This document shows, piece after piece, positions 45,887 through 54,836 of a DNA stretch of 64,000 nucleotides. The stretch is from an uncultured Acidobacteriia bacterium (GTDB taxonomy: Bacteria; Acidobacteriota; Terriglobia; Bryobacterales; Bryobacteraceae): NCBI GenBank assembly GCA_903825445.1, contig CAIKAS010000136.1:40109-104108 (forward strand). The letters run 5' to 3'. Position 1 is the first letter of the stretch. Each line of letters starts with the position of its first letter. The translations under genes were made by a program, and so were the position numbers. Below the pieces are notes generated by a model, which was not told the origin of the DNA, did no database searches, and worked only from the letters and a program-made list of their open reading frames with translations.

Positions 45887-46621
45887 ATGGCAATGAAACT
45901 TCGTCGTATCTTTCTGTTACTTCTGCTTCCGGTCGCGATGATTCCGCAAACCGCGCACCCGCCCGCGTTTGAAGTCGCTTCCGTCAAGCTCAGCGACCGA
46001 CAGGCTGGCAGTTGGTTCCGGTTTCTTCCCGGCGGGCGGCTATCGGCAACGAGTTGGACCAAGCAGACCATTCAGGTCGCCTGGGATGTCGAGGACTACC
46101 AGGTTTCGGGCGGGCCGGACTGGCTGGGGACGGATTGGTATGACATTGAGGCGAAGGCACCCGCCGCCGACGCCACCCAGGACGACATGAAGCTCATGCT
46201 TCGGTCACTGCTCAACGAGCGTTTCAAACTTCGGATACATCAGGAGATGAAAGAGTTCCCGGTTAACAACCTGGTTGTCGACAAGAACACACCGAAATTA
46301 AGACCGTTGAAAGACGGTGAAAAGTCGCTCTGCAGCAGAGACAACTCTAACGTCTGCGGCATACGAACCATGGCACAACTGGCAAACAACCTGCACCATA
46401 CAATACTTGGTCCGGTTTTCGACAAAACCGGTCTCGAGGGCAATTTCGATATCCTGCTGCTTTTCGACGTTTATTCCATCCGCGGCCAGACGCCGCCGCC
46501 CGGTTACGATCAGCCATCACTCTACACGGCACTCCAGCAGCTCGGCCTGCGCCTGGAGCAGCAGAAGACATCCCTGCCGGTGATCGTCGTTGACGGCATT
46601 GAGCGACCGACCGAAAATTAA
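45887..46621 (+). CDS. TIGR03435 family secreted protein
   Basis: 244 residues from ATG 45887, with a second ATG at 45893; the long open frame antisense to glmS is a shadow. Signal peptide KLRRIFLLLLLPVAMIPQTA, then FEVASVKLSD, RSLLNERFKLRIHQEMKEFPV, NLVVDKNTPKLRP, GPVFDKTGLEGNFDILL, and VIVVDGIERPTEN at the C-terminus. Third member in this window and shorter than the other two. Divergent from glmS and convergent with purS six bases away. Confidence 0.85.
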   Translation: MAMKLRRIFLLLLLPVAMIPQTAHPPAFEVASVKLSDRQAGSWFRFLPGGRLSATSWTKQTIQVAWDVEDYQVSGGPDWLGTDWYDIEAKAPAADATQDDMKLMLRSLLNERFKLRIHQEMKEFPVNNLVVDKNTPKLRPLKDGEKSLCSRDNSNVCGIRTMAQLANNLHHTILGPVFDKTGLEGNFDILLLFDVYSIRGQTPPPGYDQPSLYTALQQLGLRLEQQKTSLPVIVVDGIERPTEN

Positions 46622-46627
46622 TCGCGG

Positions 46628-46852
46628 TTACGCCAGCTTCTCGATCCGATAGTCCTCAATGACCGGATTACTCAGCACGTCCCGGGCAATTGCATCCAGA
46701 TCTTCACTGCCATTGAGCGTGATCTCAAAGTACTTACCCTGCCTCACCTCTTCAATCCCCTTGTGCCCCAGGCCATTCAATGCAGCGCAAATCGCTTGCC
46801 CCTGAGGATCGAGAACGGACTTCTTCGTCGTAACGTATACGCGTGCTTTCAC
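46628..46852 (-). CDS. purS: Phosphoribosylformylglycinamidine synthase subunit PurS
   Basis: 74 residues from GTG 46852, with AGAGGAG seven bases upstream. The pattern KARVYVTTKKSVLDPQGQAI, LGHKGIEEVRQGKYFEI and VLSNPVIEDYRIE is PurS. It forms the FGAM synthase complex with PurL and PurQ, channelling ammonia; neither partner is in the window. Starts four bases after the stop of the small Cys-rich protein. Confidence 0.9.
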   Translation of the reverse strand: MKARVYVTTKKSVLDPQGQAICAALNGLGHKGIEEVRQGKYFEITLNGSEDLDAIARDVLSNPVIEDYRIEKLA

Positions 46853-46856
46853 TGAA

Positions 46857-47099
46857 TCACTCCTCTTCAAACAAGCCAATCTGCAAAGACGATAACGGCG
46901 AAACTTTTTTCTTTTTCTCTGGCGGCGGAGCGAAGGTTCGCATCAGCGCCAGCATCTTCTGATGCGTTTCGCAGATTTCCACCAGCGACATACATCGTTC
47001 ACACCCGCCGCGCACGGCCCCCGGGCCACCTTCGTAAGGATCAAACATGGGATGCCTGGAGCACTTGCCCCGCCAGCGAACGGTACCGATTTTCAACAT
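46857..47099 (-). CDS. Small Cys/His-rich protein upstream of purS
   Basis: 80 residues. C14, H16 and the segment GGCERCMSLVEICETHQ give four Cys and two His that could bind zinc. The tail is basic (PEKKKK) followed by an acidic end. No family recognised. The four-base gap to purS indicates one transcript. Confidence 0.6.
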   Translation of the reverse strand: MLKIGTVRWRGKCSRHPMFDPYEGGPGAVRGGCERCMSLVEICETHQKMLALMRTFAPPPEKKKKVSPLSSLQIGLFEEE

Positions 47100-47126
47100 T
47101 GGTTCTATCGTAGACGAAAGCCCGCG

Positions 47127-48482
47127 CTATCGTCCTGAACCGCCGCGTGCTGCCGGCACTAAATACGGTTTGACGGTCGCGCCTTCACGCACTTCATCGC
47201 CAGGGTTGATAACGACCATGTCACCTACCTTAACCCCGCCCAGGATTTCCATATCTGCGCCGTAGTCCCTTCCCTGCTGCACGGGAGTCATGTGGACTGT
47301 CTTCAGTCCCTGTCCCTGCGGAGAATCGCCCAGCACTGCCACCTGAATGCCCGAAGCGTTGGTGACCAGTGCATCGCCGCGCAGCAACATCGGAGGTGAA
47401 TCGCGGTGCTGTCGGAAGCGGACGCTGGCATACATACCGGGGAACAGCTTCCCGTCGCTGTTCGGCAGTTGAACCTCGGTCAACAATGTCCTTGCAGTGG
47501 GGTCGAGCGAACTCGCGGTGCGTGTCACCTTCGCCTGATACTCGCGGCCAGGCCGATCCGCGAAAGTGACAGTTGCCTGCATTCCGACGCTGATACTGGA
47601 AGAGGCGGACTGCGGGACTCCGACAAAGATCCGGAGTGTACCCAATTGCGCCACACGGAACATTTCATTACCGAATGCGAGAGAGGGAGTAGTGGCTCCC
47701 GACTGCGTCGAGGGCGAGGAGCCCTGGCCTCCACCGCTCGAAGAAATCAGATAGCCGACATCGACATTGCGAACAGTCACGATGCCAGCAAAGGGAGCCC
47801 GCACGCTCTTGAACTCCTGCAGCGCGATCACGCGGTCCAGATTCGCCTGGGCCTGATTTACGTTATCCTGACTGGCGTTTATATTCGCCTGTTGGGCGAC
47901 TACCAGAGCGTCCGCGGTCTTCGCACCCGAGACCTGAGTCTCGTAATCCTGCTGGGCAACTGCTCCATCTTTCACCAGCCCCTGGTACCGTACGAGTGTC
48001 GCCTTGGCCAGATCACGCTGGGCCTCGGCCTGAATCAGTGCGGCCCTGGCCATGCCCAGTTGCTGCTGCGCCTGAGCTACCGCGGCGCGGGCCTGTGCCA
48101 CCTGCTGGTCCAGATCCGGCGCGTCGATCTCTGCAAGCAACTGACCCTCTTTGACATGGTCGCCGATATCGACATAGCGCTTACGAATGTAGCCGGTCGC
48201 GCGCGAATAAATGGACGCCTCCGAGAGCGCGGATACGCTGCCCGGCAATACGAGATCGACATCGGCGGCCGATTGCCGCACAACTGTTGTAGATACGGAC
48301 GGAATCTCGGTTTTAGCTTCGTTCGCGGCTGCCACCGCCGCGTTCTCCTGGTTCCGGCGCGGCACATAGCCCGCCAGCCACGCTGCAACGACTATCAGCG
48401 CCAGTACGAACGCGATGAGCGTGACCTTGCCCCGTGAAATGTGATGCGCGTGCGTTTCACCGTTATTGCTCGTTGTTTCCAT
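47127..48482 (-). CDS. RND efflux periplasmic adaptor (HlyD/AcrA family)
   Basis: 451 residues. One N-terminal membrane helix (LIAFVLALIVVAAWLAGYV), lipoyl-type strands (ATGYIRKRYVDIGDHVKEGQLLAEIDAPDLD), a long alpha-hairpin with heptads (ARAAVAQAQQQLGMARAALIQAEAQRDLA), and a beta-barrel domain. It bridges the inner-membrane pump encoded just upstream (14-base gap) to an outer-membrane channel. Confidence 0.92.
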   Translation of the reverse strand: METTSNNGETHAHHISRGKVTLIAFVLALIVVAAWLAGYVPRRNQENAAVAAANEAKTEIPSVSTTVVRQSAADVDLVLPGSVSALSEASIYSRATGYIRKRYVDIGDHVKEGQLLAEIDAPDLDQQVAQARAAVAQAQQQLGMARAALIQAEAQRDLAKATLVRYQGLVKDGAVAQQDYETQVSGAKTADALVVAQQANINASQDNVNQAQANLDRVIALQEFKSVRAPFAGIVTVRNVDVGYLISSSGGGQGSSPSTQSGATTPSLAFGNEMFRVAQLGTLRIFVGVPQSASSSISVGMQATVTFADRPGREYQAKVTRTASSLDPTARTLLTEVQLPNSDGKLFPGMYASVRFRQHRDSPPMLLRGDALVTNASGIQVAVLGDSPQGQGLKTVHMTPVQQGRDYGADMEILGGVKVGDMVVINPGDEVREGATVKPYLVPAARGGSGR

Positions 48483-48496
48483 TTAAATCCATACCC

Positions 48497-51400
48497 TCAT
48501 CCCGCCAACTCAGAGCCGCCCAGAGACAACGTCTGGTGCGCTTCTTCTTCGATCTGCCGATCCTGATTGATCGGAGGCTTCCGCCGGAGAAAACTGTAGA
48601 CCATCGGAACAAAGAACAAGGTGCTGAAGGTGGCGAATAACAATCCGCCGATGACCGCCCGCCCCAGAGGAGCGTTCTGCTCACCGCCCTCACCCATGCC
48701 CAGCGCCATCGGCAACATACCGACGATCATCGCGAGTGCAGTCATCAGCACGGGCCGAATGCGCGTAACACCGGCGGAAAGTGCCGCTTCAATGTGATCT
48801 TTGCCTTCCGCGCGTTCGTCGTTAGCGAAGGTCACGAGAAGAATGCTGTTGGCAGTAGCTACGCCGACCGCCATAATGGCACCCATCAGGGATGGCACGC
48901 TGATAGTCGTTTGCGTGACGAAGAGCATCCAGAGGATGCCTGCGAACGCCCCGGGAAGCGCCGTCAGAATGATGAACGGATCCAGCCAAGACTGAAAATT
49001 CACCACCATCAGCAGATAAACCAGCAGAACGGCAAATACGAGGCCAAGGCTCAGTCGTTCAAACGACGAAATCATGGTCTCCACCTGCCCCCGCAGAGTC
49101 ACCGTAAGCCCTTTCGGAACGTCCTTTCGCGTCGAATCCAGAACCTTCTGAATGTCGCGGGCCACTCCACCAAGATCCCGCCGGTCCGTGTTGGCATAGA
49201 TATCGAATACGGGTTGCACGTTATAGTGATTTAACATGCCGGATGTGACCGTGCGGCGGGTCCCGCTTAGCAGGTTTTCCAGTAACTGAGGCTGAGAATT
49301 ACCGGCCAGGGCGTTGATAGGCGTTTCGCGCAACTGGTCAAGGGAACTCATACGCGCCTGCGGCGTCTGCACACCAACGGAATAGCTGACGCCGTTCACT
49401 GGATTCAGCCACTGTGTCGGCGCGATCTGTCCGCTCCCGCTCAGCGATATCAGCATGCTGTTGGCGACATTTTGCTGTGTCATGCCGGCTTGCGCAGCCT
49501 TGTTGCGATCGACGCTGAAATCGATTGCAGGCGTATTCGTCTCTTGCCTGATGTGTACGTCGATAGCTCCGGGAATCACTTTCAGCAAAGGCTCCAGCAA
49601 CTGCGCGACCTTGTATGCGGCTTTCTCATCGCGACCTGTGATCTGAACGTCAATCGGCGCCGGGATACCAAAGTTCAGAATCTGATTGGTAATGTTTGCG
49701 GCCTGGAAGAAAAATACTTCGTCCGGAAACTTTTCGTGCAGCGATCGACGCAACTTGCGCTGCACCTCCGCAACCGCAAGATGACTCTCCGGATTCAGCG
49801 ACAGCAGGATTTCGCCATCGCTGCTTCCGATAGTCGCCGAATCGCCAAACGCAAGGCTAAAGCCATTGGGCAGGCCAATATTGTCGATTACTTCATAAAG
49901 GGCGCCATGCGGCAATTCGGCGCGAATCGCGTCTTCTACCTGACCGAAGACCCGCTCTGTTTCCTCGATTCGCATCCCTTCCGGTCCGCGTACGTGAAGT
50001 CGCATCTGCCCCGAGTCGATAGTGGGAAAGAAATCAGTCCCCACGGCCAGAACCAGCAGCAGCGACCCACCGACAAAAAACCCGTAAATCAGCGAAACCC
50101 GGACGCGATGATGCAGGCACCATCCCAGCGCCTTCGCATATTTCGCGCGCATCTTTTCGAACTGGATATTGAAAAGGTGGTGCGTCTTCCAGATTACGCC
50201 TTTGGCGTGCGCCAGACCTTCTTCTCCTCTGGCATAAATTTCCACTTCAGGCCGCAGCATGAAGTGCATCATCGTCGGGACAATAGTTCGCGAGAGAAAA
50301 TACGACATCATCATCGCGAACACCACCGCCAGCGCCAGCGGCGTAAACAGAAACTTCGCCGGTCCTGTCAGCAGGAGCACCGGCACGAACACAATGCAGA
50401 TCGCCAGTGTGGAAACAAACGCAGGCAGTGCGATCTGCTGCGCTCCGTCCAGAATCGCCCGCGTCAGCGGCTTCGCCATTCCCATATTGCGGTGGACATT
50501 TTCGATTTCTACCGTGGCGTCGTCCACCAGGATGCCGACCGCCAGCGCCATGCCTCCGAGCGTCATCGCATTAATCGTGTGACCCATAGACCACAGGACG
50601 ATACAAGAAGTCAGGATCGCCAGCGGAATGGAAGTACAGACGATCAGCGTACTGCGCCAACTGCCTAAGAACAACAGAATCATCAGGGCGGTCAGGCCGG
50701 CGGCGATCAGCGCTTCCCGGGCCACGCCCATGATCGCGGCCTCCACAAACAGACTCTGGTCGAACATCGGCTTGACGTCGAGTCCCGGCGGCAGCCCTGC
50801 AAGAACCGTAGGCAGCAGCTTCTTCACTGAACGGACAATATCCAGCGTCGACGCCTGGCCATTCTTCAAAATGGTTATCAGCGCGGAGCGGCGTCCATTC
50901 TCGCGAACAATGTTGGTCTGAACAGCATATCCGTCGCGCACCTGCGCGACATCGCGGATATACTTCACGGAGCCGTTCACTACCTTCAGCGGTAAATCGT
51001 TCAGTCCCTGGATCGTGGTCGGGCTGCTGTTGAGGCGAACGAAATAATCCCGATCCCCCATCTTGGCGTCGCCTGCCGGCAGGATCAGGTTCTGCGCATT
51101 GATTGCGTTGGAAACATCGGTCGCCGAAACGTTGTTCGCAAACATCGCCTTCGGATCCAGGTCCACCATCACCTGGGCGGATTTGCCACCGTATGGCGAC
51201 GGCACGGAGGTGCCCTGGATGCTGGCGAGCTGAGTGCGTATAAAATTCTGCCCGTAGTTGTAGATTTCCTGCTCGCTCATCGTCTTGCTGGAAAGACCCA
51301 ACTGCAGGATGGGCACGCTGGACGCGTCGTACTTCAGAATTCCAGGCGGGAAAATGCCCGGCGGCATGATTCGGAGAATCGGCTGACTGAGAGCCGTGAT

Positions 51401-51724
51401 CTGCGCGATGGCCAGATCGATTTTCACATTCGGCTGGAAGTAAACACGAACAATCGCGATGCCGGTGAACGACGAAGATTCAATGTGCTCAATGTCGTTG
51501 ACCGTAGTGGACATCCCGCGTTCGAACGGCGTCACGATCCGGCTGTTCATCTCCTCCGGTGAAATCCCCGTGTAAGTCCACAACACAGTTACCACCGGAA
51601 TATCGATGTAGGGGAAGATATCCTTTTGCATCGTCTCAATGGCCAGGCCACCGAGAACGGCAATCAGAACCGCCATCACGACGAACGTGTAAGGGCGGCG
51701 TAGGGCGAGTTTAACGATCCACAC
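48497..51724 (-). CDS. RND efflux transporter, inner-membrane pump (AcrB/MdtB type)
   Basis: 1075 residues from GTG 51724. Twelve membrane helices in the usual 1+5+1+5 layout with two large periplasmic loops. Helix 4 has the proton-relay acidic residues (LAVGILVDDATVEIENVHRN), and PN1-type GTSVPSPYGG and PC loops are present. Proton-driven export of drugs or metals cannot be told apart from sequence alone. It is upstream of its adaptor; no TolC-like gene follows. Confidence 0.93.
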   Translation of the reverse strand: MWIVKLALRRPYTFVVMAVLIAVLGGLAIETMQKDIFPYIDIPVVTVLWTYTGISPEEMNSRIVTPFERGMSTTVNDIEHIESSSFTGIAIVRVYFQPNVKIDLAIAQITALSQPILRIMPPGIFPPGILKYDASSVPILQLGLSSKTMSEQEIYNYGQNFIRTQLASIQGTSVPSPYGGKSAQVMVDLDPKAMFANNVSATDVSNAINAQNLILPAGDAKMGDRDYFVRLNSSPTTIQGLNDLPLKVVNGSVKYIRDVAQVRDGYAVQTNIVRENGRRSALITILKNGQASTLDIVRSVKKLLPTVLAGLPPGLDVKPMFDQSLFVEAAIMGVAREALIAAGLTALMILLFLGSWRSTLIVCTSIPLAILTSCIVLWSMGHTINAMTLGGMALAVGILVDDATVEIENVHRNMGMAKPLTRAILDGAQQIALPAFVSTLAICIVFVPVLLLTGPAKFLFTPLALAVVFAMMMSYFLSRTIVPTMMHFMLRPEVEIYARGEEGLAHAKGVIWKTHHLFNIQFEKMRAKYAKALGWCLHHRVRVSLIYGFFVGGSLLLVLAVGTDFFPTIDSGQMRLHVRGPEGMRIEETERVFGQVEDAIRAELPHGALYEVIDNIGLPNGFSLAFGDSATIGSSDGEILLSLNPESHLAVAEVQRKLRRSLHEKFPDEVFFFQAANITNQILNFGIPAPIDVQITGRDEKAAYKVAQLLEPLLKVIPGAIDVHIRQETNTPAIDFSVDRNKAAQAGMTQQNVANSMLISLSGSGQIAPTQWLNPVNGVSYSVGVQTPQARMSSLDQLRETPINALAGNSQPQLLENLLSGTRRTVTSGMLNHYNVQPVFDIYANTDRRDLGGVARDIQKVLDSTRKDVPKGLTVTLRGQVETMISSFERLSLGLVFAVLLVYLLMVVNFQSWLDPFIILTALPGAFAGILWMLFVTQTTISVPSLMGAIMAVGVATANSILLVTFANDERAEGKDHIEAALSAGVTRIRPVLMTALAMIVGMLPMALGMGEGGEQNAPLGRAVIGGLLFATFSTLFFVPMVYSFLRRKPPINQDRQIEEEAHQTLSLGGSELAG

Positions 51725-51877
51725 AGTAGAGGTTTTCCGGGGGTGAAGCGACTAAATTACCAGTGTAACGGACGCCCCCGATTCCACCAGCATCCAACCG
51801 CTGAAATCACGCAGCAAACCGCAGTAGTTGGTATGAATTCGCTCGGTTCGGCTCTCGCAGTCGGCTCCGCGTAAAGA

Positions 51878-52780
51878 CTAAACGCTAAAAACCACGACAG
51901 GATGGTAAACATGCGGCAGCGCAATTTGACCGATTGCCACCAGTTCGCCTTCCGGGCTGATCGCCTTCACATGTTCTGCCCACGGATTCGTCCTGAATGC
52001 GGAAACGCTGAAGTCACGCCCTTGTCGGATTTGTCGCGTCACTACGTCGTCCACATTCACCGGGGGAAACTGCGGCAACAGTTCGGCCATTGGCAGAAGC
52101 GCCTCGTGCAAACGCGCTTCCGACCTCATCTCCTGCAGATTATCGAGCGTATGCGATTGCGCGAGCAGGAAAGACCCCGAAACCGTCCGCAGCAGCTCCT
52201 CTACGTGCGCCCCACACCCCAGCGCCGCGCCCAGTTCGTGGGCGATAGATCGGATATACGTTCCCGCCGAGCACCGAACCCGCAGCCTCGCCCGATCACC
52301 GTCGGCGCTCACAAGCGTCAATTCGTAAATCGATACGGGCACTGCCGAAAGCTCAACGGGCAGGTTCTTCCGCGCCAGCTTATAGGCGGGAACGCCACCG
52401 ATCTTTTTCGCCGATACCGGAGGCGGCATTTGGGAAATATCGCCCCGCATCGGGACCAGGCAAGCTTCAATCTGTTCCGCCGAAACCTGCACTTCGGTCA
52501 CCGGCGTCGTTGGTTCACCCTCCCGATCGTAAGTCGTCGTGGCAAATCCGAACCGCACTACCGCTTCGTACGCCTTTTCCGACTTATCGAAATATCGCGC
52601 CAGTCGCGTTGCCTGCCCCACCATCACCGGCAACACTCCTGTAGCGATCGGGTCCAGCGTCCCGAGATGCCCCACACTGCGGGTCCCCGCGATTCCCCGC
52701 ATCTTCGCCACAACATCGTGCGACGTCCAGCCCGTTGGCTTGTTGACGACAATGACGCCGTCCATCTTGGTTTCACTCAC
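51878..52780 (-). CDS. truB: tRNA pseudouridine-55 synthase
   Basis: 300 residues from GTG 52780 (ATG at 52765 also possible). VVNKPTGWTSHDVV, GHLGTLDPIATGVLP with the catalytic Asp, and YRIRSIAHELGAALG-type TYIRSIAHELG are family motifs. Makes pseudouridine 55 in the T-loop of tRNAs. Upstream 24 bases separate it from the M28 gene. The 150 bases 51725-51877 hold nothing recognisable. Confidence 0.95.
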   Translation of the reverse strand: MSETKMDGVIVVNKPTGWTSHDVVAKMRGIAGTRSVGHLGTLDPIATGVLPVMVGQATRLARYFDKSEKAYEAVVRFGFATTTYDREGEPTTPVTEVQVSAEQIEACLVPMRGDISQMPPPVSAKKIGGVPAYKLARKNLPVELSAVPVSIYELTLVSADGDRARLRVRCSAGTYIRSIAHELGAALGCGAHVEELLRTVSGSFLLAQSHTLDNLQEMRSEARLHEALLPMAELLPQFPPVNVDDVVTRQIRQGRDFSVSAFRTNPWAEHVKAISPEGELVAIGQIALPHVYHPVVVFSV

Positions 52781-52803
52781 TCTTGCTTTTCCGATTCCGG
52801 CAT

Positions 52804-53712
52804 CTATTTCTCCGCTTCCAGTTCGGGAATCACCCGCATCAGCACATTGCCGATCACTTCGAAACTATGCGCGCCCAGTTTGTCCATCGTGTCCTGTGGC
52901 GTATGCCAGTACATATTGTTGGGCCCGTAGTTGAAGTCGATCAGATCCAGAGCGCGAACTCCCGCCTCCAAAAACGGCAGATGGTCGTCCTCCACCGCAT
53001 TCGGCTGACGCAGAAATTCCCCTGTATAACCCAGCGCATCCGCACTATCCCACACCAGTTTCCGGAGGGAAGGGACGGAATTCATCTCATACACAATGTC
53101 CAGATCTTTATCGCCGGTCATGTCCACGTTGATCAGCGCCTTCAGACGCCGGTTCGTCCCGTCCCCCGTCCACTTCCGCGCCAGATGTCGACTCCCATAG
53201 GTGCTGTCTGTTGCTGACCAGTCACGCACGGCTTCCTCGCCATCGAAGAAAACCAGATACACGTCGTCCTCCCGCGGTCTCCCCGCCAGCACGGCCGCCA
53301 ACTCCAGCAGAATACCCGTAGACGAACCGGCGTCGTTCGCGCCCACAAAACCCGCCATCTTCTTCGTGTCGAAGTGGCCGGTGATCGCGATTGCCCGCCC
53401 CGACTTGCCCGGAAACTTCGCGATGATGTTCTCCATCGCCACAGGTCCATCCGGCGTCTGCGCGGTAAACGCGTCTGAAGAAACCTCGCAACCGCAGGCT
53501 CCCAGTTGCCCCTTAATATACGCCCGCAGTTTCAGATTCGCCGCGCTGCCCGAGGGCCTGGGTCCAAATGCAACCGACTTCGCGGTAAAGTCGAGTGCGG
53601 CGCTCCCGCTGAACCTCTTCCCCCCGCCGGTCTTCGCTGCCGCCTGCGCGCTGCAGATTCCAGGCGCAAGTACGGCCAGTAACAGGACACAGATGCCCGA
53701 CACCAATCTCAT
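52804..53712 (-). CDS. Secreted M28-type glutaminyl-peptide cyclotransferase-like enzyme
   Basis: 302 residues from ATG 53712. Signal peptide RLVSGICVLLLAVLAPGICSAQ. The M28 zinc site (TGHFDTK, ANDAGSSTG, FFDGEEA, WHTPQDTMDKL) is complete. DWSATDSTYGSRHLA and LIDFNYGP...YWHTP match the glutaminyl cyclase branch of M28 rather than plain aminopeptidases. Probably converts N-terminal Gln to pyroglutamate on exported proteins. A plain M28 aminopeptidase is the alternative. Confidence 0.82.
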   Translation of the reverse strand: MRLVSGICVLLLAVLAPGICSAQAAAKTGGGKRFSGSAALDFTAKSVAFGPRPSGSAANLKLRAYIKGQLGACGCEVSSDAFTAQTPDGPVAMENIIAKFPGKSGRAIAITGHFDTKKMAGFVGANDAGSSTGILLELAAVLAGRPREDDVYLVFFDGEEAVRDWSATDSTYGSRHLARKWTGDGTNRRLKALINVDMTGDKDLDIVYEMNSVPSLRKLVWDSADALGYTGEFLRQPNAVEDDHLPFLEAGVRALDLIDFNYGPNNMYWHTPQDTMDKLGAHSFEVIGNVLMRVIPELEAEK

Positions 53713-53802
53713 ACTCTTCAGAGTAAACCGGCATACGCCGGGGTGCCTCAAACGCCCGATCCGGGCCGGGCCGATTTGACCATAATCAAGCCGGGAACAA
53801 CT

Positions 53803-53828
53803 TGACATGGGATTGTTGTACCATGTCA
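53803..53828. promoter_or_regulatory. Dyad in the divergent M28/rodZ promoter region
   Basis: TGACATGG (53803-53810) and CCATGTCA (53821-53828) are perfect inverted repeats around a 10-base centre. The left arm includes TTGACA, but no good -10 lies at 17 bases. It could be an operator, or an RNA hairpin upstream of TTTTT. Confidence 0.4.
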
Positions 53829-53981
53829 GGAAGGACTTTTTGCCATTTCAGGCTGGTGTCGGATTGCCCGGGACCAGACCAATTCCTGATCAGGCCGCTA
53901 TCTGCAGAGAGCGGTTTGGATCGGCCGTCGCCTTTCTGTTGGGCGGTCGAATGAGGATTTGAAAACGAAAGGAGCGGTGAC

Positions 53982-54836
53982 GTGGCTGTGAACGGCATCG
54001 GAGAAGAACTGCGGCGCGAACGTTTGCGCCAGGCCCTGACGCTGGACGATATTGTTCAGCGCACCAGGATTTCACCGCGCTCGCTCGAAGCGATCGAAGC
54101 GGAAGCGTTCGAACGTCTGCCCGGAACTGTCTTTACCAGAAACTTCGTCAGGCTTTACGCTCTCGAACTTAACCTCGACGCCGATGCTCTTGTCTCGCGC
54201 CTCCCGAAAGTCGACATTGAATCCGCGCCGCTCCCCAATCCTCCCTCCCGCGGAGGCCGTACCAAATGGGACCCGCGCCTCGTCGCCGCTCTCGTTTCCG
54301 CTCTATGGCTTGTGATAGCGGGCGGAGCGGCCGGGGGTGGCTGGTACTACTGGAACCATTTCCGCCGGACCGTTTCCACCGTGGCCTCCACTCCGGCGCC
54401 GAAAAGCAATGCGCCCACTGCGGCCAGCATAGCCACCGCTGTTTCTCTCCCCGTGAGTCAACAATCCGCGCTGGCGGATTCCCCCAATTTTAATTCGAGT
54501 GCCAGCCAGTCGGCTTCGAACCAAACTGCGCCTGAAGGCTTCGATAACAACCGCCCTGTCCAGGTAGTGCTCACTGCCCGCGAAGCTGCGTGGGTTCAGG
54601 TCAGCGCCGATGGACGCACCGCGTTCGTTGGCCTCCTGCATCCCAATGACAAGCGCACTATTGCTGCCGACGCACAGGTGAGAATCCTCACCGGCAACGC
54701 GGGTGGACTCGATATTTCCCTGAATGGTAAGACTCTCGACCCGATCGGCCCCCGGGGCCAGGTTCGAACAGTTAGGTTGACGGCGGAAGGTCCGCAGTTC
54801 GTGCCGCAAAATCCGACCGCTTCTTCTCCGCTTTAG
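53982..54836 (+). CDS. rodZ: RodZ-like helix-turn-helix membrane protein
   Basis: 284 residues from GTG 53982 with AAAGGAG about 9 bases upstream. Cytoplasmic RodZ-type helix-turn-helix (GIGEELRRERLRQALTLDDIV, RTRISPRSLEAIEAEAFERLPG), one membrane helix (LVAALVSALWLVIAGGAAGG), a Ser/Ala-rich linker, and the periplasmic DUF4115 beta domain (AAWVQVSADGRTAF, RILTGNAGGLDISLNGK). Family knowledge: couples MreB to elongation machinery. Its 3' end overlaps the convergent pgsA. Confidence 0.88.
   Translation: MAVNGIGEELRRERLRQALTLDDIVQRTRISPRSLEAIEAEAFERLPGTVFTRNFVRLYALELNLDADALVSRLPKVDIESAPLPNPPSRGGRTKWDPRLVAALVSALWLVIAGGAAGGGWYYWNHFRRTVSTVASTPAPKSNAPTAASIATAVSLPVSQQSALADSPNFNSSASQSASNQTAPEGFDNNRPVQVVLTAREAAWVQVSADGRTAFVGLLHPNDKRTIAADAQVRILTGNAGGLDISLNGKTLDPIGPRGQVRTVRLTAEGPQFVPQNPTASSPL

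Noticed and set aside
49472..50668. 398-codon frame antisense to the RND pump
   Set aside because: His/Arg/Gln-rich shadow with no recognisable domain.
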